Positions 27,731-37,161 of a stretch of DNA of 64,000 nucleotides are shown here, one piece after another. Location: positions 1-64,000 of the forward strand of contig NZ_JARUKV010000024.1 of the NCBI RefSeq assembly GCF_029688865.1, read 5' to 3'. The first letter of the stretch is position 1, and every line of letters begins with the position of its first letter. The translations under genes and the position numbers were made by a program. This stretch comes from Natronococcus sp. A-GB7 (GTDB taxonomy: Archaea > Halobacteriota > Halobacteria > Halobacteriales > Natrialbaceae). Below the pieces are notes generated by a model, which saw only the letters and a list, made by a program, of their open reading frames with translations, was not told the origin of the DNA and ran no database searches.

Positions 27731-27978
27731 TACCAGGCCGAGGGCTGTCCGCACAGCACCGAGGTTCGCGAGACCTCACCGACCTCGGCTGCGCGTACGT
27801 CGTCCACAATCCGCGCCTCCCCGGCGACGAGGGCGGCGACGCGCTCAACGAGCGGACCTACCACGAACTGACCGTGCTGGGAGACGACGAAATCCCCTCC
27901 CTCGTCGACGCGGACCGCAACGAGGCGTTCTCCGAGAACGAGGCGATCGTCGCCTTCCTCGAGGAACAGTACGGCTGA
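27731..27978 (+). pseudogene. Frameshifted thioredoxin-fold (glutaredoxin/GST N-terminal-like) gene
   Basis: Two frames together give one protein. From 27731, YQAEGCPHSTEVRET reads in frame to 27775. The rest, LTDLGCAYVVHNPRLPGDEG and on to the IVAFLEEQYG end at 27978, lies in another frame. A single missing C in the CCTCACC run at about 27775 explains the break (GAGACCTCACC for expected GAGACCCTCACC). The start is also lost: the expected ATG position reads ATC (27719-27721), and one further base seems missing before TACCAG. CPHS matches the monothiol-like active site of haloarchaeal GST-N-domain proteins (about 85 residues). Confidence 0.75.
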
Positions 27979-27987
27979 CGGGCGGCA

Positions 27988-28800
27988 TCAGTCGTCCTCG
28001 AGCGCGTCGACGAGCCGACACAGCTCGGAGACGGCGGCGTCGACGAGCGCCGCGCCGGTCTCTGCGGTCGCGACGGTCGGATCACCGATGTTCCCGGTAG
28101 GTGTCAGCTCGTCCATATCCTCGGCCGTGAGCGACCAGCCGACCTTGTTGTCGCCGAGGGCGTCGTAGTCCGTAAGCGGCAGCGACTCCCGAGGCGGGTC
28201 GACGCGTTCGGCCCGATCCATCCGGACGAGTTCGGGGAAGAGCTCGAGCATGATGCTGGTCTCGAACTCGGAGGCGTGAAAGGAGACCTCGCCGGTACGG
28301 ATTTCTTCGGCGACCTCCGCGAATAGTTCGACCAGCGGCGCGTGAAACGCCTCGATTCCGTGCTCGGACCGCAGCTCCCGGACGACGATCTCGAGTTCGG
28401 GATCCTGAGCGAGGTAGTGGCCGTTGAGCAGGACGACGCTCTCGATCCCCCAGCGGCCCGCGGAGGCACAGACGTCGGTGACGTACCGCTGAAACGTCTC
28501 CGAGGAGAGCGTGAACGTGCCCGGCTTGAACGTGTGGTGGGGGCTGACGCCGTACCAGATCGGCGGGGCCAGCAGGGCGGGGCTGCGCTCGGCGACTCGT
28601 TCCCCGATCGCCTCGGGCATGTAGACGTCGACGCCCAACGGGAGGTGGTGGCCGTGTTGCTCGGTCGTGCCGACCGGGAGCAACAGCGTTGACGTGGACT
28701 CGAGTGCGTCCTCGATCTCTCGCCAGGTCATCTCGGCAACGCGGTACGGATCCTCGGTCGTGCGGGCCGAGTCGGTCGTGCGGGTCGAGTCGTCGGTCAT
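27988..28800 (-). CDS. Creatininase family metal-dependent amidohydrolase
   Basis: 270 residues. The metal-binding signature GTTEQHGHHLPLGVD supplies Glu47, His49 and Asp58; VVLLNGHYLAQDPELE (Asn-Gly-His) and HASEFETSIML (Glu) complete the site. The family includes creatininase, MftE peptidase and the archaeal deformylase ArfB of riboflavin/F420 synthesis. The exact substrate cannot be assigned. It lies 64 nt downstream of a sulfatase gene on the same strand and may share its transcript. Confidence 0.85.
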   Translation of the reverse strand: MTDDSTRTTDSARTTEDPYRVAEMTWREIEDALESTSTLLLPVGTTEQHGHHLPLGVDVYMPEAIGERVAERSPALLAPPIWYGVSPHHTFKPGTFTLSSETFQRYVTDVCASAGRWGIESVVLLNGHYLAQDPELEIVVRELRSEHGIEAFHAPLVELFAEVAEEIRTGEVSFHASEFETSIMLELFPELVRMDRAERVDPPRESLPLTDYDALGDNKVGWSLTAEDMDELTPTGNIGDPTVATAETGAALVDAAVSELCRLVDALEDD

Positions 28801-28864
28801 ACGCTGCCTTCGCATCCGAGGCCAAAATCGGTTCGGAGCGCGGACCGGGACGACTCCGCGACGT

Positions 28865-30214
28865 TCAGTCCTGCTCGTCGCCCATCGTCGGGTGGATCTC
28901 CTCCCAGTCGCTCGGCCGAACGGGGCCCTCGAGCAGCGGGTCGTCCGTCTCGAGCATCCACCCGATGAGCTCGTCCCGGAGTCGGTTTCTGACGTCCTCG
29001 TGGTCGGGATCGTCGGCGAGGTTCTCCCGCTCGTGGGGGTCGGCCTCGAGATCGTACAGCTCGACGTAGGGACGTTGCTCGCAGTAGTACTCCTCGCGGA
29101 CCTCGCTGCCGGCGGCGCTCTCGTAGATATCCTTCGTCAGATAGACCCCGGGGAGGTGCCAGAAGTTCCGGACGTACTTGTACCGCTCCGTCCGAACCGC
29201 CCGGATCGGGTTGTACCGATCGTGCCAGGTCATCCCTGCGAACAGCCGCTCTCGGGGCTCGTACTGTTCCTCACCCTCGTCGACGAGACGGCCGCGAAAA
29301 CTCCGTCCGGCGACGTTCGCGGGACTCTCGGCGCCGGCGAACTCCAGTAGCGTCGAGAAGACGTCGACGTTACTGACGAGGTCGTCGACGGCGTCGGGCT
29401 CGAGTTCGCCCGGGTACCGCATCGCCAGCGCGGCGCCGATGCCGGCGTCGTAACAGCAGCCCTTCGCCCGCGGGAACGCCAGCCCGTGTTCTGTCGTGAA
29501 GACGACGAGCGTCTCCTCGGCGAGGTCCGCCTGCTCGAGGGTGTCGAGCACTGTCCCGACGCCGTCGTCGAGCGCCTCGAGCATTCCCTGTACTTCGGCG
29601 ATGTCGCTGCGAATCCCCGGTCGGTCGGGGAGGAACGGGAGCGGCTCGACGCGCTCCGGATCGGGCGTCTCGTAGCGGTCGGCTTCGAACCTGAACCCGT
29701 CCTCTTCCTCGACCCGGTGGAGTTCGAAGAAGCCGACGGAGGCGAAGAAGGGGGTTTCGTGCTCGCCCGCCGAGAGCACCGACGCGACCTCCTCGCCGAC
29801 CTCGCGGGCGCGGGCGGTCTCGTGAACTGACGGCGGCGTATTCGCCCGCAGCGGCTCCTCGACGTGTTCGTGATCGTAACCGAGTCGGTCTGGGTACTCG
29901 GTAATATGCTGGAGACCGAACCGGTGGGTCTCGTAGCCGGCCTCGCCGAGTAGCTGCGGGAGCAGGCGTTCGTCGGGGCCGATCTCCCAGTCGCCGTGGG
30001 CGAGCCCGAGCATCCCGTTCTGGTGGGGGTGGCGTCCGGTCATCAGGCTCGAGCGACTCGGCGAACACTGCGGGGCCGTCACGAAGTGTCGGTCGAAGCG
30101 GGCCCCCTCGTCGGCGAGCCCGTCGATCCGCGGCGTGTCGACGGCCGCGCCGTAGCAGCCGAGGTAGCGCCCCAGATCGTGGCAGTGCATCAAGAGGATG
30201 TTCGGCGGGGCCAT
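28865..30214 (-). CDS. Sulfatase (formylglycine type)
   Basis: 449 residues. The catalytic signature is CSPSR at Cys50, which formylglycine-generating enzyme would convert to the active aldehyde. Metal-binding Asp/His residues sit at HCHDLGRYLGCYGA near the N-terminus and in VVFTTEHGLAFPRAKGC. No signal peptide, so a cytosolic location is likely. It hydrolyses sulfate esters of unknown identity. No formylglycine-generating enzyme lies in this window. Divergent from the Thr-type relative at 30371. Confidence 0.87.
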   Translation of the reverse strand: MAPPNILLMHCHDLGRYLGCYGAAVDTPRIDGLADEGARFDRHFVTAPQCSPSRSSLMTGRHPHQNGMLGLAHGDWEIGPDERLLPQLLGEAGYETHRFGLQHITEYPDRLGYDHEHVEEPLRANTPPSVHETARAREVGEEVASVLSAGEHETPFFASVGFFELHRVEEEDGFRFEADRYETPDPERVEPLPFLPDRPGIRSDIAEVQGMLEALDDGVGTVLDTLEQADLAEETLVVFTTEHGLAFPRAKGCCYDAGIGAALAMRYPGELEPDAVDDLVSNVDVFSTLLEFAGAESPANVAGRSFRGRLVDEGEEQYEPRERLFAGMTWHDRYNPIRAVRTERYKYVRNFWHLPGVYLTKDIYESAAGSEVREEYYCEQRPYVELYDLEADPHERENLADDPDHEDVRNRLRDELIGWMLETDDPLLEGPVRPSDWEEIHPTMGDEQD

Positions 30215-30356
30215 CGCTCCGGCGTACGCAACCGGAGGGAGTAAGCGTTGGGCCGGCGACAGCCTGATCGGTCGGCGGCGGAGACGGTCACTCGACCCGA
30301 TCCGAACCCCTGAATCCCCTGCATTAGCCGGGTCTGGCGCCTTCCCGACGAGAGGC

Positions 30357-30366
30357 GGAGGTGATC
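30357..30366 (+). promoter_or_regulatory. Extended Shine-Dalgarno site for the second sulfatase-like gene
   Basis: GGAGGTGATC, an uninterrupted match to the typical archaeal 16S 3' end (anti-SD GATCACCTCC), 4 nt before the ATG. Most genes in this window lack any such site. Confidence 0.7.
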
Positions 30367-30370
30367 TATC

Positions 30371-31855
30371 ATGAGCGAACCCAACGAGCGTGACGGAGAG
30401 TCACACACGAACGTTCGGAACGTCGTTCTCGTCGTTCTCGACACCGCTAGAGCGAAAAGCGTCAGCCCGGAGACGGCACCGACGCTGACGACGCTCGCCG
30501 AAGAGGGGACGAGCTTCGAGAACGCGTTCGCGACCGCGCCGTGGACGCTGCCCTCACACGCCTCGATGTTCACCGGCTGCTACCCGTCCGAACACGGCGC
30601 CCACGGCGGGCACACGTTCCTCGACGACGACTTCCGGACGCTGGCGGAGGCCGTCTCGGAGGGCGGGTACGAGACCGTCGGCGTCTCGAACAACACCTGG
30701 ATCACCGAGGAGTTCGGCTTCGACCGCGGGTTCGACGACCTCCGGAAGGGCTGGCAGTACATCCAGTCCGACACCGACATGGGTGCCGTCGTCAGGGGCG
30801 AGGACGTCCGCGAGAAGCTCCAGGCGACCCGCGACCGACTGTTCGAGGGGAGCCCCCTCGTCAACGCGGCGAACGTCCTCTACAGCGAGGTGCTCCAGCC
30901 CGCCGGCGACGACGGCGCCTCGCGGTCGGTCGACTGGATCGGCGACTGGCTCGAGGGGCGGGGCGACGACCCCTTCTTCCTGTTCTGTAACTTCATCGAA
31001 CCTCACGTCGAGTACGACCCGCCGCGGGAGTACGCCGAACGCTTCCTTCCCGACGACGCGAGCTACGAGGAGGCGACTGCGATCCGACAGGACCCCCGGG
31101 CCTACGACTGCGAGGACTACGACCTCACCGAGCGGGAGTTCCGGCTCCTTCGCGGACTCTACCGGGCCGAAGTCGCCTACGTCGACGACCAGCTCGCGCG
31201 GCTTCGCGAGTCGCTCGAGTCGGCCGGCGAGTGGGAGGACACCCTGCTGGTCGTCTGTGGCGACCACGGCGAGCACATCGGCGAGCACGGCTTCTTCGGC
31301 CACCAGTACAACCTCTACGACACGCTGATCAACGTTCCGCTGGTCTGTCACGGCGGCCCCTTCACCGGCGGCGGCAAACGGCGGGAGCTGGTCCAGTTGC
31401 TCGATCTCCCCGCGACGCTGCTCGAGACGGTCGGAATCGACGACCCGGAGCTGCTCGAGCAGGGTCACGGGCGGTCGTTCCACCCCGACAGCGATAGCGG
31501 GCGACGGGACGCCATCTTCGCGGAGTACGCCGCCCCCCAGCCCTCTATCGATCGCCTCGAGGCGCGCTTCGACGAGATTCCCGACCGCGTGCGGGCGTTC
31601 GATCGCCGACTCCGGGCGATCCGTACCCGCGACGAGAAGTACGTCTGCGGCGACGACGGCTTCGAGCGCTACCACGACCTCGAGGGTGATCCCGACGAGC
31701 GGACCGACCTCGCGGCCGACCGCCCCGAGCGCGCGCGGGAGCTACGGACGCGACTCGAGGAGCGCTTCGACTCGCTCGAGACGTCCGAGGCGGGCGGGGA
31801 GGTCGAGATGCAGGCCGGAACCAGGGAACGGCTGGCGGATCTGGGGTATCTCTAA
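30371..31855 (+). CDS. Sulfatase-like alkaline-phosphatase-superfamily hydrolase with Thr in place of the Cys
   Basis: 494 residues. The metal-binding N-terminus is NVVLVVLDTARAKS. The nucleophile motif is WTLPSHAS with Thr59 where sulfatases have Cys or Ser (CXPXR). The His-containing GDHGEHIGEHGFFGH segment is intact. With Thr, formylglycine cannot form, so phosphodiesterase or transferase chemistry, as in Thr-nucleophile superfamily members, is more likely. Cytosolic by sequence. It starts after an extended Shine-Dalgarno site, divergent from the Cys-type sulfatase. Confidence 0.8.
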   Translation: MSEPNERDGESHTNVRNVVLVVLDTARAKSVSPETAPTLTTLAEEGTSFENAFATAPWTLPSHASMFTGCYPSEHGAHGGHTFLDDDFRTLAEAVSEGGYETVGVSNNTWITEEFGFDRGFDDLRKGWQYIQSDTDMGAVVRGEDVREKLQATRDRLFEGSPLVNAANVLYSEVLQPAGDDGASRSVDWIGDWLEGRGDDPFFLFCNFIEPHVEYDPPREYAERFLPDDASYEEATAIRQDPRAYDCEDYDLTEREFRLLRGLYRAEVAYVDDQLARLRESLESAGEWEDTLLVVCGDHGEHIGEHGFFGHQYNLYDTLINVPLVCHGGPFTGGGKRRELVQLLDLPATLLETVGIDDPELLEQGHGRSFHPDSDSGRRDAIFAEYAAPQPSIDRLEARFDEIPDRVRAFDRRLRAIRTRDEKYVCGDDGFERYHDLEGDPDERTDLAADRPERARELRTRLEERFDSLETSEAGGEVEMQAGTRERLADLGYL

Positions 31856-31883
31856 CGGCGGGTGAGCGGAAGCGTTCGGCGCA

Positions 31884-34301
31884 CTAGTCGTCCAGTCGAG
31901 ATGAACGGTGACCGTCCACGACGGTACGCGGATCGCGTTCGCTTCCGGCTCGGAGCGTAAACGAGAACGTCGCTCCCTCACCGGGTTCGGAGTCGACCCA
32001 GATCTCGCCTCCGTGGCGCTCGACGATCCGCTGACAGAGCGCCAGCCCGATACCGGTCCCCTCGTACGCCCCGTGACTGTGGAGGCGGTCGAATACCGTG
32101 AAGATACGGTCCTGATCCTCGGGATCGATCCCGATCCCCTCGTCGTCGACTGAAATCACCCAGTCGTTGTGTCTCCGGTCGGCGCTCACGCGTATCCGCG
32201 GCGGCTCGTCGCCGCTGTAGGTGATGGCGTTGTCGAGCAAGTTCTGGAACAGCTGTCGGAGCTGGCTGGCATCGCCCTCGAGACGCGGCAGCTCCTCGAC
32301 CGTAACTTCGGCGTCGGTTTCGACGATCCGAACGTGGAGATCCTCGAGCACGTCCTCGACGACGGCGTTCAGCTCGACCGATTCGGCTGGATCGCTCAGC
32401 GTATCCACCCGGGAGTACTCGAGTAGCCCCTCGATCATCTCGCGCATTCGGTCGGCGCCGTCGATGGCGAACTCGAGAAACGCTTCGCCGTCGTCGTCGA
32501 GGTCGTCTCGGTATCGGCGCTCGATGAGTTGGAGATAGCTCGACACCATACGCAAGGGTTCTTGCAGGTCGTGGCTGGCGGCGTAGGCGAACTGTTCGAG
32601 GCGCTCGTTGGACACCTCGAGTCGTCGCTCGAACTGCTTGCGCTCGGTGATATCGGCGAGGGCGCCAGGGAACGATACCGGAGTACCGTCGTCGTCGTAC
32701 TCGACGTGGCCGCGCGCAACCACCCACCGGAGGTCGTCGTCGTCGTCCCAGACGCGGTACTCCTGTCTGTACTCTTCGCCCGATTCGATAGCGTCCTCGA
32801 CCTTCCGTTCGACACGTTCGCGATCGTCCTCGTGGATGGCCGAGGTGAACTGGTCGAACGAGATGCCCTCGGTGGCCACCTCGGGATCGATCCCGAACGT
32901 CTTGGCGAACGACGCACCCGTGACCATCCGGTCGTCGGGAATGTTCCACTCCCAGGTTCCGACGGCGCCGGCTTCTGCCGCCGCTTCCAGCCGCTCTTTT
33001 GCATCCTCGAGATACCGCTCGCGTTCGACCCGCTCGGTCACGTCGTTCGCCGTCCCCAACCATCGGATGATTTCGCCGTCCTCGTCCAGGAGCGGCGTCG
33101 CACGCGAGACGATCCAGGCAACTGTGTCGTCATTGCGAACGACTCGGTGTTCCAACTCGAAGCTGCTTTTCGTGCGAATGGCTCCGTCGATGGTCCGCCG
33201 AACGCGCGGCCGGTCTTCGGGCGGAACGTACTTATCGACCCACGACGGCCCTTGCTCGTTGACGTCCGCGATGAAATCCGCTCCCTCTAAACTGTGCACC
33301 TCGCTCCAGTCTGCGTTCGTACTGAACACCGCGTCCGACGTGGTGGTGACCAGCGCCCGGAAGCGTTCTTCGCTCTCGCGCAGCTGTTCGTACGCCTCGC
33401 GTTTTGCCTGTTGGAGTAGCTCCTGTCCGCGCAACACGATATCCGTGGCGAGCTGTGACTCCGCCGTGTCGGGTTCCTGTAGCAGCTCCTGCTCGCCGTC
33501 CGCCTGGAGTTCCTGGACGATCGGAGTGACGTCCTCGACACTGTGGATAATGTAATCGATCTCGCCCGTCGTGGTGAACACGGGCGAATTAGTCGGGCTC
33601 CACCAGCGCTCTTCGAACTCGTCGCCGTCGGACGTGCGGTCGGGGATCGGATAGTGCGTCACCGGCATAACGTCGGCCTCTCCGGTTTCCGCTACTCTCT
33701 CGAGGGATTCGCGCAGGTTTTCGACGCCCTCGGCTGGATCGTCGGGATTGTTCGGAAAGATCTCGAACAGCGACTTCCCCAGGATCTCCGCTCGATCGGT
33801 CATCGTCGCGTCCAGATAGGCATCGCTCACGGCCACGGCTTCGTAGTCGCCGGGCTGTACGATGAGATAGTTGCCGGGGACGTTCTCGAACAGTCGACGA
33901 AAGGTCGCTTCGGTGGTTTCGGTTTCCCCCCGATTACGTTCATCAGTTTCGCGAACGGTTCCGACCGCTCCCTGTGCGGGATCACTCGCGTCGAGCACGT
34001 TTACCCGCAGTTCACAACGAACCCGTTCCCCTTCGGCCGTTTCCAGGGTGAGCTCGAGCGGCTCGCCTCGCTCGGAGTCGTTCGCTCGGAGACGGTCGAT
34101 CTCGCGTTCGATCGTCTCGCTGCCGTCGCCGAAGAGCGCGGACACGTGCTCGCCGAGCAGTTCCTCTCGTGTGTACCCGGTCATCTCGACGATGACGTCG
34201 TCGACCGAGGCGAGGTGGCCGTCGGCGTCGAGTCGATAGATCCCGTCGTCGACCGTCTCGACGAGGGTACGATAGTGCTGGAGGGCCTCGGTGTCATCCA
34301 T
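31884..34301 (-). CDS. Multi-PAS sensor histidine kinase
   Basis: About 805 residues from ATG 34301 (MDDTEALQHYRTLVE); an in-frame ATG at 34346 adds 15 residues. Four PAS domains can be traced: ~5-110, ~115-255, ~310-430 and ~440-560. HisKA follows with the phospho-acceptor His577 (AASHDLQEPLR), and HATPase_c has NLLDNAI, DEGIGID and GTGIGLAL. No membrane segments, so it is a cytosolic kinase, presumably sensing light, redox or ligand through PAS. The partner regulator is unknown; a single-domain response regulator lies about 10 kb away. Confidence 0.92.
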   Translation of the reverse strand: MDDTEALQHYRTLVETVDDGIYRLDADGHLASVDDVIVEMTGYTREELLGEHVSALFGDGSETIEREIDRLRANDSERGEPLELTLETAEGERVRCELRVNVLDASDPAQGAVGTVRETDERNRGETETTEATFRRLFENVPGNYLIVQPGDYEAVAVSDAYLDATMTDRAEILGKSLFEIFPNNPDDPAEGVENLRESLERVAETGEADVMPVTHYPIPDRTSDGDEFEERWWSPTNSPVFTTTGEIDYIIHSVEDVTPIVQELQADGEQELLQEPDTAESQLATDIVLRGQELLQQAKREAYEQLRESEERFRALVTTTSDAVFSTNADWSEVHSLEGADFIADVNEQGPSWVDKYVPPEDRPRVRRTIDGAIRTKSSFELEHRVVRNDDTVAWIVSRATPLLDEDGEIIRWLGTANDVTERVERERYLEDAKERLEAAAEAGAVGTWEWNIPDDRMVTGASFAKTFGIDPEVATEGISFDQFTSAIHEDDRERVERKVEDAIESGEEYRQEYRVWDDDDDLRWVVARGHVEYDDDGTPVSFPGALADITERKQFERRLEVSNERLEQFAYAASHDLQEPLRMVSSYLQLIERRYRDDLDDDGEAFLEFAIDGADRMREMIEGLLEYSRVDTLSDPAESVELNAVVEDVLEDLHVRIVETDAEVTVEELPRLEGDASQLRQLFQNLLDNAITYSGDEPPRIRVSADRRHNDWVISVDDEGIGIDPEDQDRIFTVFDRLHSHGAYEGTGIGLALCQRIVERHGGEIWVDSEPGEGATFSFTLRAGSERDPRTVVDGHRSSRLDD

Positions 34302-34502
34302 CTCTCCCCAGAACGTCAGTTCGGAAGACCCGGCCCGGTCGTTCATATATTTCCTAGAGACCCTCGACTCGGATAAGGCCCGTGTTCGGACCGTTCCCCG
34401 CACTGTTCGGCAATCCGAGATCGAACGGTACTGCACCGAAAGATATTTTCTATGACACGATCGCGTGCTCCGCCGGGGTGGCGACAGCGCTCACGGCTAC
34501 CG

Positions 34503-34508
34503 TTATAC
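34503..34508 (+). promoter_or_regulatory. TATA box for the P1B-type ATPase gene
   Basis: TTATAC centred 27 nt before the GTG at 34533, which it therefore supports as the start codon. Confidence 0.6.
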
Positions 34509-34532
34509 TCCTTCGTCCTCTTATCAGAAGAC

Positions 34533-37055
34533 GTGTCCGATACCCGCGCGGAGACGAGCAGTTGTCGGCTCTGTGGCGCCGACGTCGGCGACGGTGAGCG
34601 GTTCTGCTCGAGGGGCTGCCGGGAGATCCACGAGACCCTCGGCGAGCCGCCCGAGGACGGAAGCGACGAGCAGCCCGCCGACGCGACGGGCTCGAGCGCC
34701 ACAGCCGACGACGCGGCCCGCGCGTTCTTCCGGATCGACGGGATGTACTCCGCGCTCTGTGAGGCCTACCTCGAGTCCGTCGCCGAGAAACGGGAGGGTG
34801 TCCGTGAGGCGACCGCAAGCTACGTCACCGAGACGGTGCGGGTCGACTACGATCCCGCGCTGACCTCGGCCGACGAGCTCCGCTCGGCCCTGACCACGAC
34901 CGGGTACACGGCCTACCGCCGGGACGGGGTCGCCGGCAGGGACTCGTCGGCGGAGGGCGACGGGGACGGCGGGGACCGCGGGAACGACTCGAGCGAGACC
35001 ACCCACCGCTCCCGGGAGATGACGGGGCTGCGCAAGCGGCGCAGCGAGGACGTCCTCGAGATGCGCTACGTCGTCGGGATCGTCTTCGGCTCCTTTCTGC
35101 TGGTGCCGTACGTCACCATCCTCTACCCGGTCTACCTCGCGGACATCGTCGACTGGCGGTTTCTCGCACCGTACGAGGGGGCGTTCGCGACCCTCGACGG
35201 GCTGATACTGCTGCCGCTGTTCCTGTCCGTCACCGGCGCCGTTCTCTACCTGAGCGGGATGCCCCTGCTCCGGGGCGCCTACGTCAGCCTGCGGCTCCGC
35301 CGGCCGAACACCCAGCTGCTGGCCGCCGTCACCGTCGTCGCCGCCTTCGCCTACGGCACCGTCGCGCTCGCGCTCGGGCGCAACGACGTCTACTACGACC
35401 TGACGATCCTGGTCGCAGCGACGGTGATGGCGGCGCTGTTCTACGAGGCGACGGTCAAACGGCGGGCGCTGGCCCGGCTCACCGACCTCACCGTTTCGGA
35501 CGTCGGCGAGGCCCGTCTCCTCGAGGCCGACGGGACGACCCGGACGGTGCCGACCGAGCGGCTGGCCGCGGGCGATCGGCTGCTCGTCCGCGAGGGCGAG
35601 CGGATCCCGGTCGACGGCCGGCTCGCGGAGGGGAGCTGCACGGTCGACGAGGCGGTCGTCACCGGGGAGTCGCTCCCGGTCTCGAAAGGGGCGGGCGACG
35701 ACGCCGTCGGCGGCTCGCTCGTCGTCTCCGGTGCAGCGGTCGTCGACGCTGCCGACAGAACCGAGAGTAGCCTCGAGCGCCTCACCGAGACGGTCTGGAA
35801 CCTCCAGAGCGCGACCCACGGGGTCAGTCGGCGGGCCGACCGCCTCGCCGCGCGTGCGACCCCGCCGGTCGCCCTCGCCGTGGCAGGCGTCGGCGCGGCC
35901 GCGCTCGCGCTGGGCTGGGACGCGCCGATGGCCGTCACGGCCGTTCTGGCAACCGCGATCGTCGCGACCCCGTGGGCGCTCGGCCTCGCGGCCCCGGTTT
36001 CGGTCGCGACGAGCATTCAGGAGGCGCTGGATCGGGGGATCGTCGTCTTCGACGAGACGGTGTTCGAACGGCTCCGGGAGGTCGACGTCGTCGTCTTCGA
36101 CAAGACGGGAACGTTGACGACCGGCGAGATGCGGGTGCTCGAGGCCGACGCGCCACCGGAGCTGCTCCGGGCCGCGGGCGCACTCGAGGATCGGGCGGCC
36201 CACCCGGCCGCGACCGCGATCCGAGACGCCTTCTCCGGCTGGAACGAGTCCGGAGACGGCGAGGACGGAGCCGACGCGGGGGAAACGGCCGTCGGGGACG
36301 GTGCCGACACTCCGCCGACCGTCCGGGAGTTCGACTCCCACGAGACCGGCGTCGAGGGCGTCGTCGACGGACGACGGGTGCTGGTCGGTCACCCGGACCT
36401 GTTCCGCGAGCGGGGCTGGACGCTCGAGGGTGATCTCGCCTCACGGGCTGCGACGGCTCGCGAGCGCGGTCGGCTCCCGGTCCTCGTCGGTACCGACGGC
36501 CGGGCAAGCGGGATCATCGTCGTCGGGGACGAGCCCCGCAGCGAGTGGGTCGAGAGCCTGACCCGGCTCCAGGACGCGGGCGTCGAGGTCGTCGTTCTCA
36601 CCGGCGACGACACGGCTGCGAGCGCGTTCCTCGAGCGGCGGGCCGACCTGGCACACGTCTTCGCGGACGTCCCGCCGGCCGGCAAGACCGCGGCGATCGA
36701 GCGGCTGGCGGCGGACCGACGGGTGGCGATGGTCGGCGACGGGACCAACGACGCGCCTGCGCTGGCCGCGGCGGATCTGGGGATCTCGCTGGGCGGGGGC
36801 ACCGCGCTCGCCGCCGACGCCGCCGACCTCGCGATCCTCGGGGATGATCTGGCCGGCGTCGAGCGGGCGATCGCGCTCGCTCGAGCCGCGGGAGATCGCG
36901 CCACTCAGAACCTCCGGCTGGCGCTTTCGTACAACGCGATCGTGATTCCGATCGCACTGGCCGGACTGTTGAGCCCGCTGATGACGGCGGCCGCGCTCGC
37001 GGTAACTGTCTCGCTCGTCGCCGCGAACGCCTCGCGGCCGCTGCTCGACCGGTAG
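34533..37055 (+). CDS. P1B-type (heavy-metal) ATPase with altered metal site
   Basis: About 840 residues from the GTG at 34533. N-terminus: a four-Cys module (Cys11, Cys14, Cys25, Cys29; CRLCG...FCSRGC) like that of CcoI/FixI-type copper ATPases. Then a degenerate HMA domain with GMYSALC at 70-76 (Ser for the first metal-binding Cys). ATPase motifs are intact: TGESLPVSKG, DKTGTLT (Asp523), HP in AAHPAATAI, GDGTNDAPAL. The membrane metal motif CPC reads TPW (479-481), and the usual MXXSS in the last helix is not seen (VTVSL). It is a P1B pump by architecture, but its transported ion is uncertain. Confidence 0.88.
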   Translation: MSDTRAETSSCRLCGADVGDGERFCSRGCREIHETLGEPPEDGSDEQPADATGSSATADDAARAFFRIDGMYSALCEAYLESVAEKREGVREATASYVTETVRVDYDPALTSADELRSALTTTGYTAYRRDGVAGRDSSAEGDGDGGDRGNDSSETTHRSREMTGLRKRRSEDVLEMRYVVGIVFGSFLLVPYVTILYPVYLADIVDWRFLAPYEGAFATLDGLILLPLFLSVTGAVLYLSGMPLLRGAYVSLRLRRPNTQLLAAVTVVAAFAYGTVALALGRNDVYYDLTILVAATVMAALFYEATVKRRALARLTDLTVSDVGEARLLEADGTTRTVPTERLAAGDRLLVREGERIPVDGRLAEGSCTVDEAVVTGESLPVSKGAGDDAVGGSLVVSGAAVVDAADRTESSLERLTETVWNLQSATHGVSRRADRLAARATPPVALAVAGVGAAALALGWDAPMAVTAVLATAIVATPWALGLAAPVSVATSIQEALDRGIVVFDETVFERLREVDVVVFDKTGTLTTGEMRVLEADAPPELLRAAGALEDRAAHPAATAIRDAFSGWNESGDGEDGADAGETAVGDGADTPPTVREFDSHETGVEGVVDGRRVLVGHPDLFRERGWTLEGDLASRAATARERGRLPVLVGTDGRASGIIVVGDEPRSEWVESLTRLQDAGVEVVVLTGDDTAASAFLERRADLAHVFADVPPAGKTAAIERLAADRRVAMVGDGTNDAPALAAADLGISLGGGTALAADAADLAILGDDLAGVERAIALARAAGDRATQNLRLALSYNAIVIPIALAGLLSPLMTAAALAVTVSLVAANASRPLLDR

Positions 37056-37161
37056 CGCTCGAGCGTCGTCGCCGCTATCGGGTTCGCCTCGAGATCGCAA
37101 AGCGGCAACCGGGCGGGGCAAGGCCAACCTACAGGACGGAACGCCCGCATCTCGCGGACGA

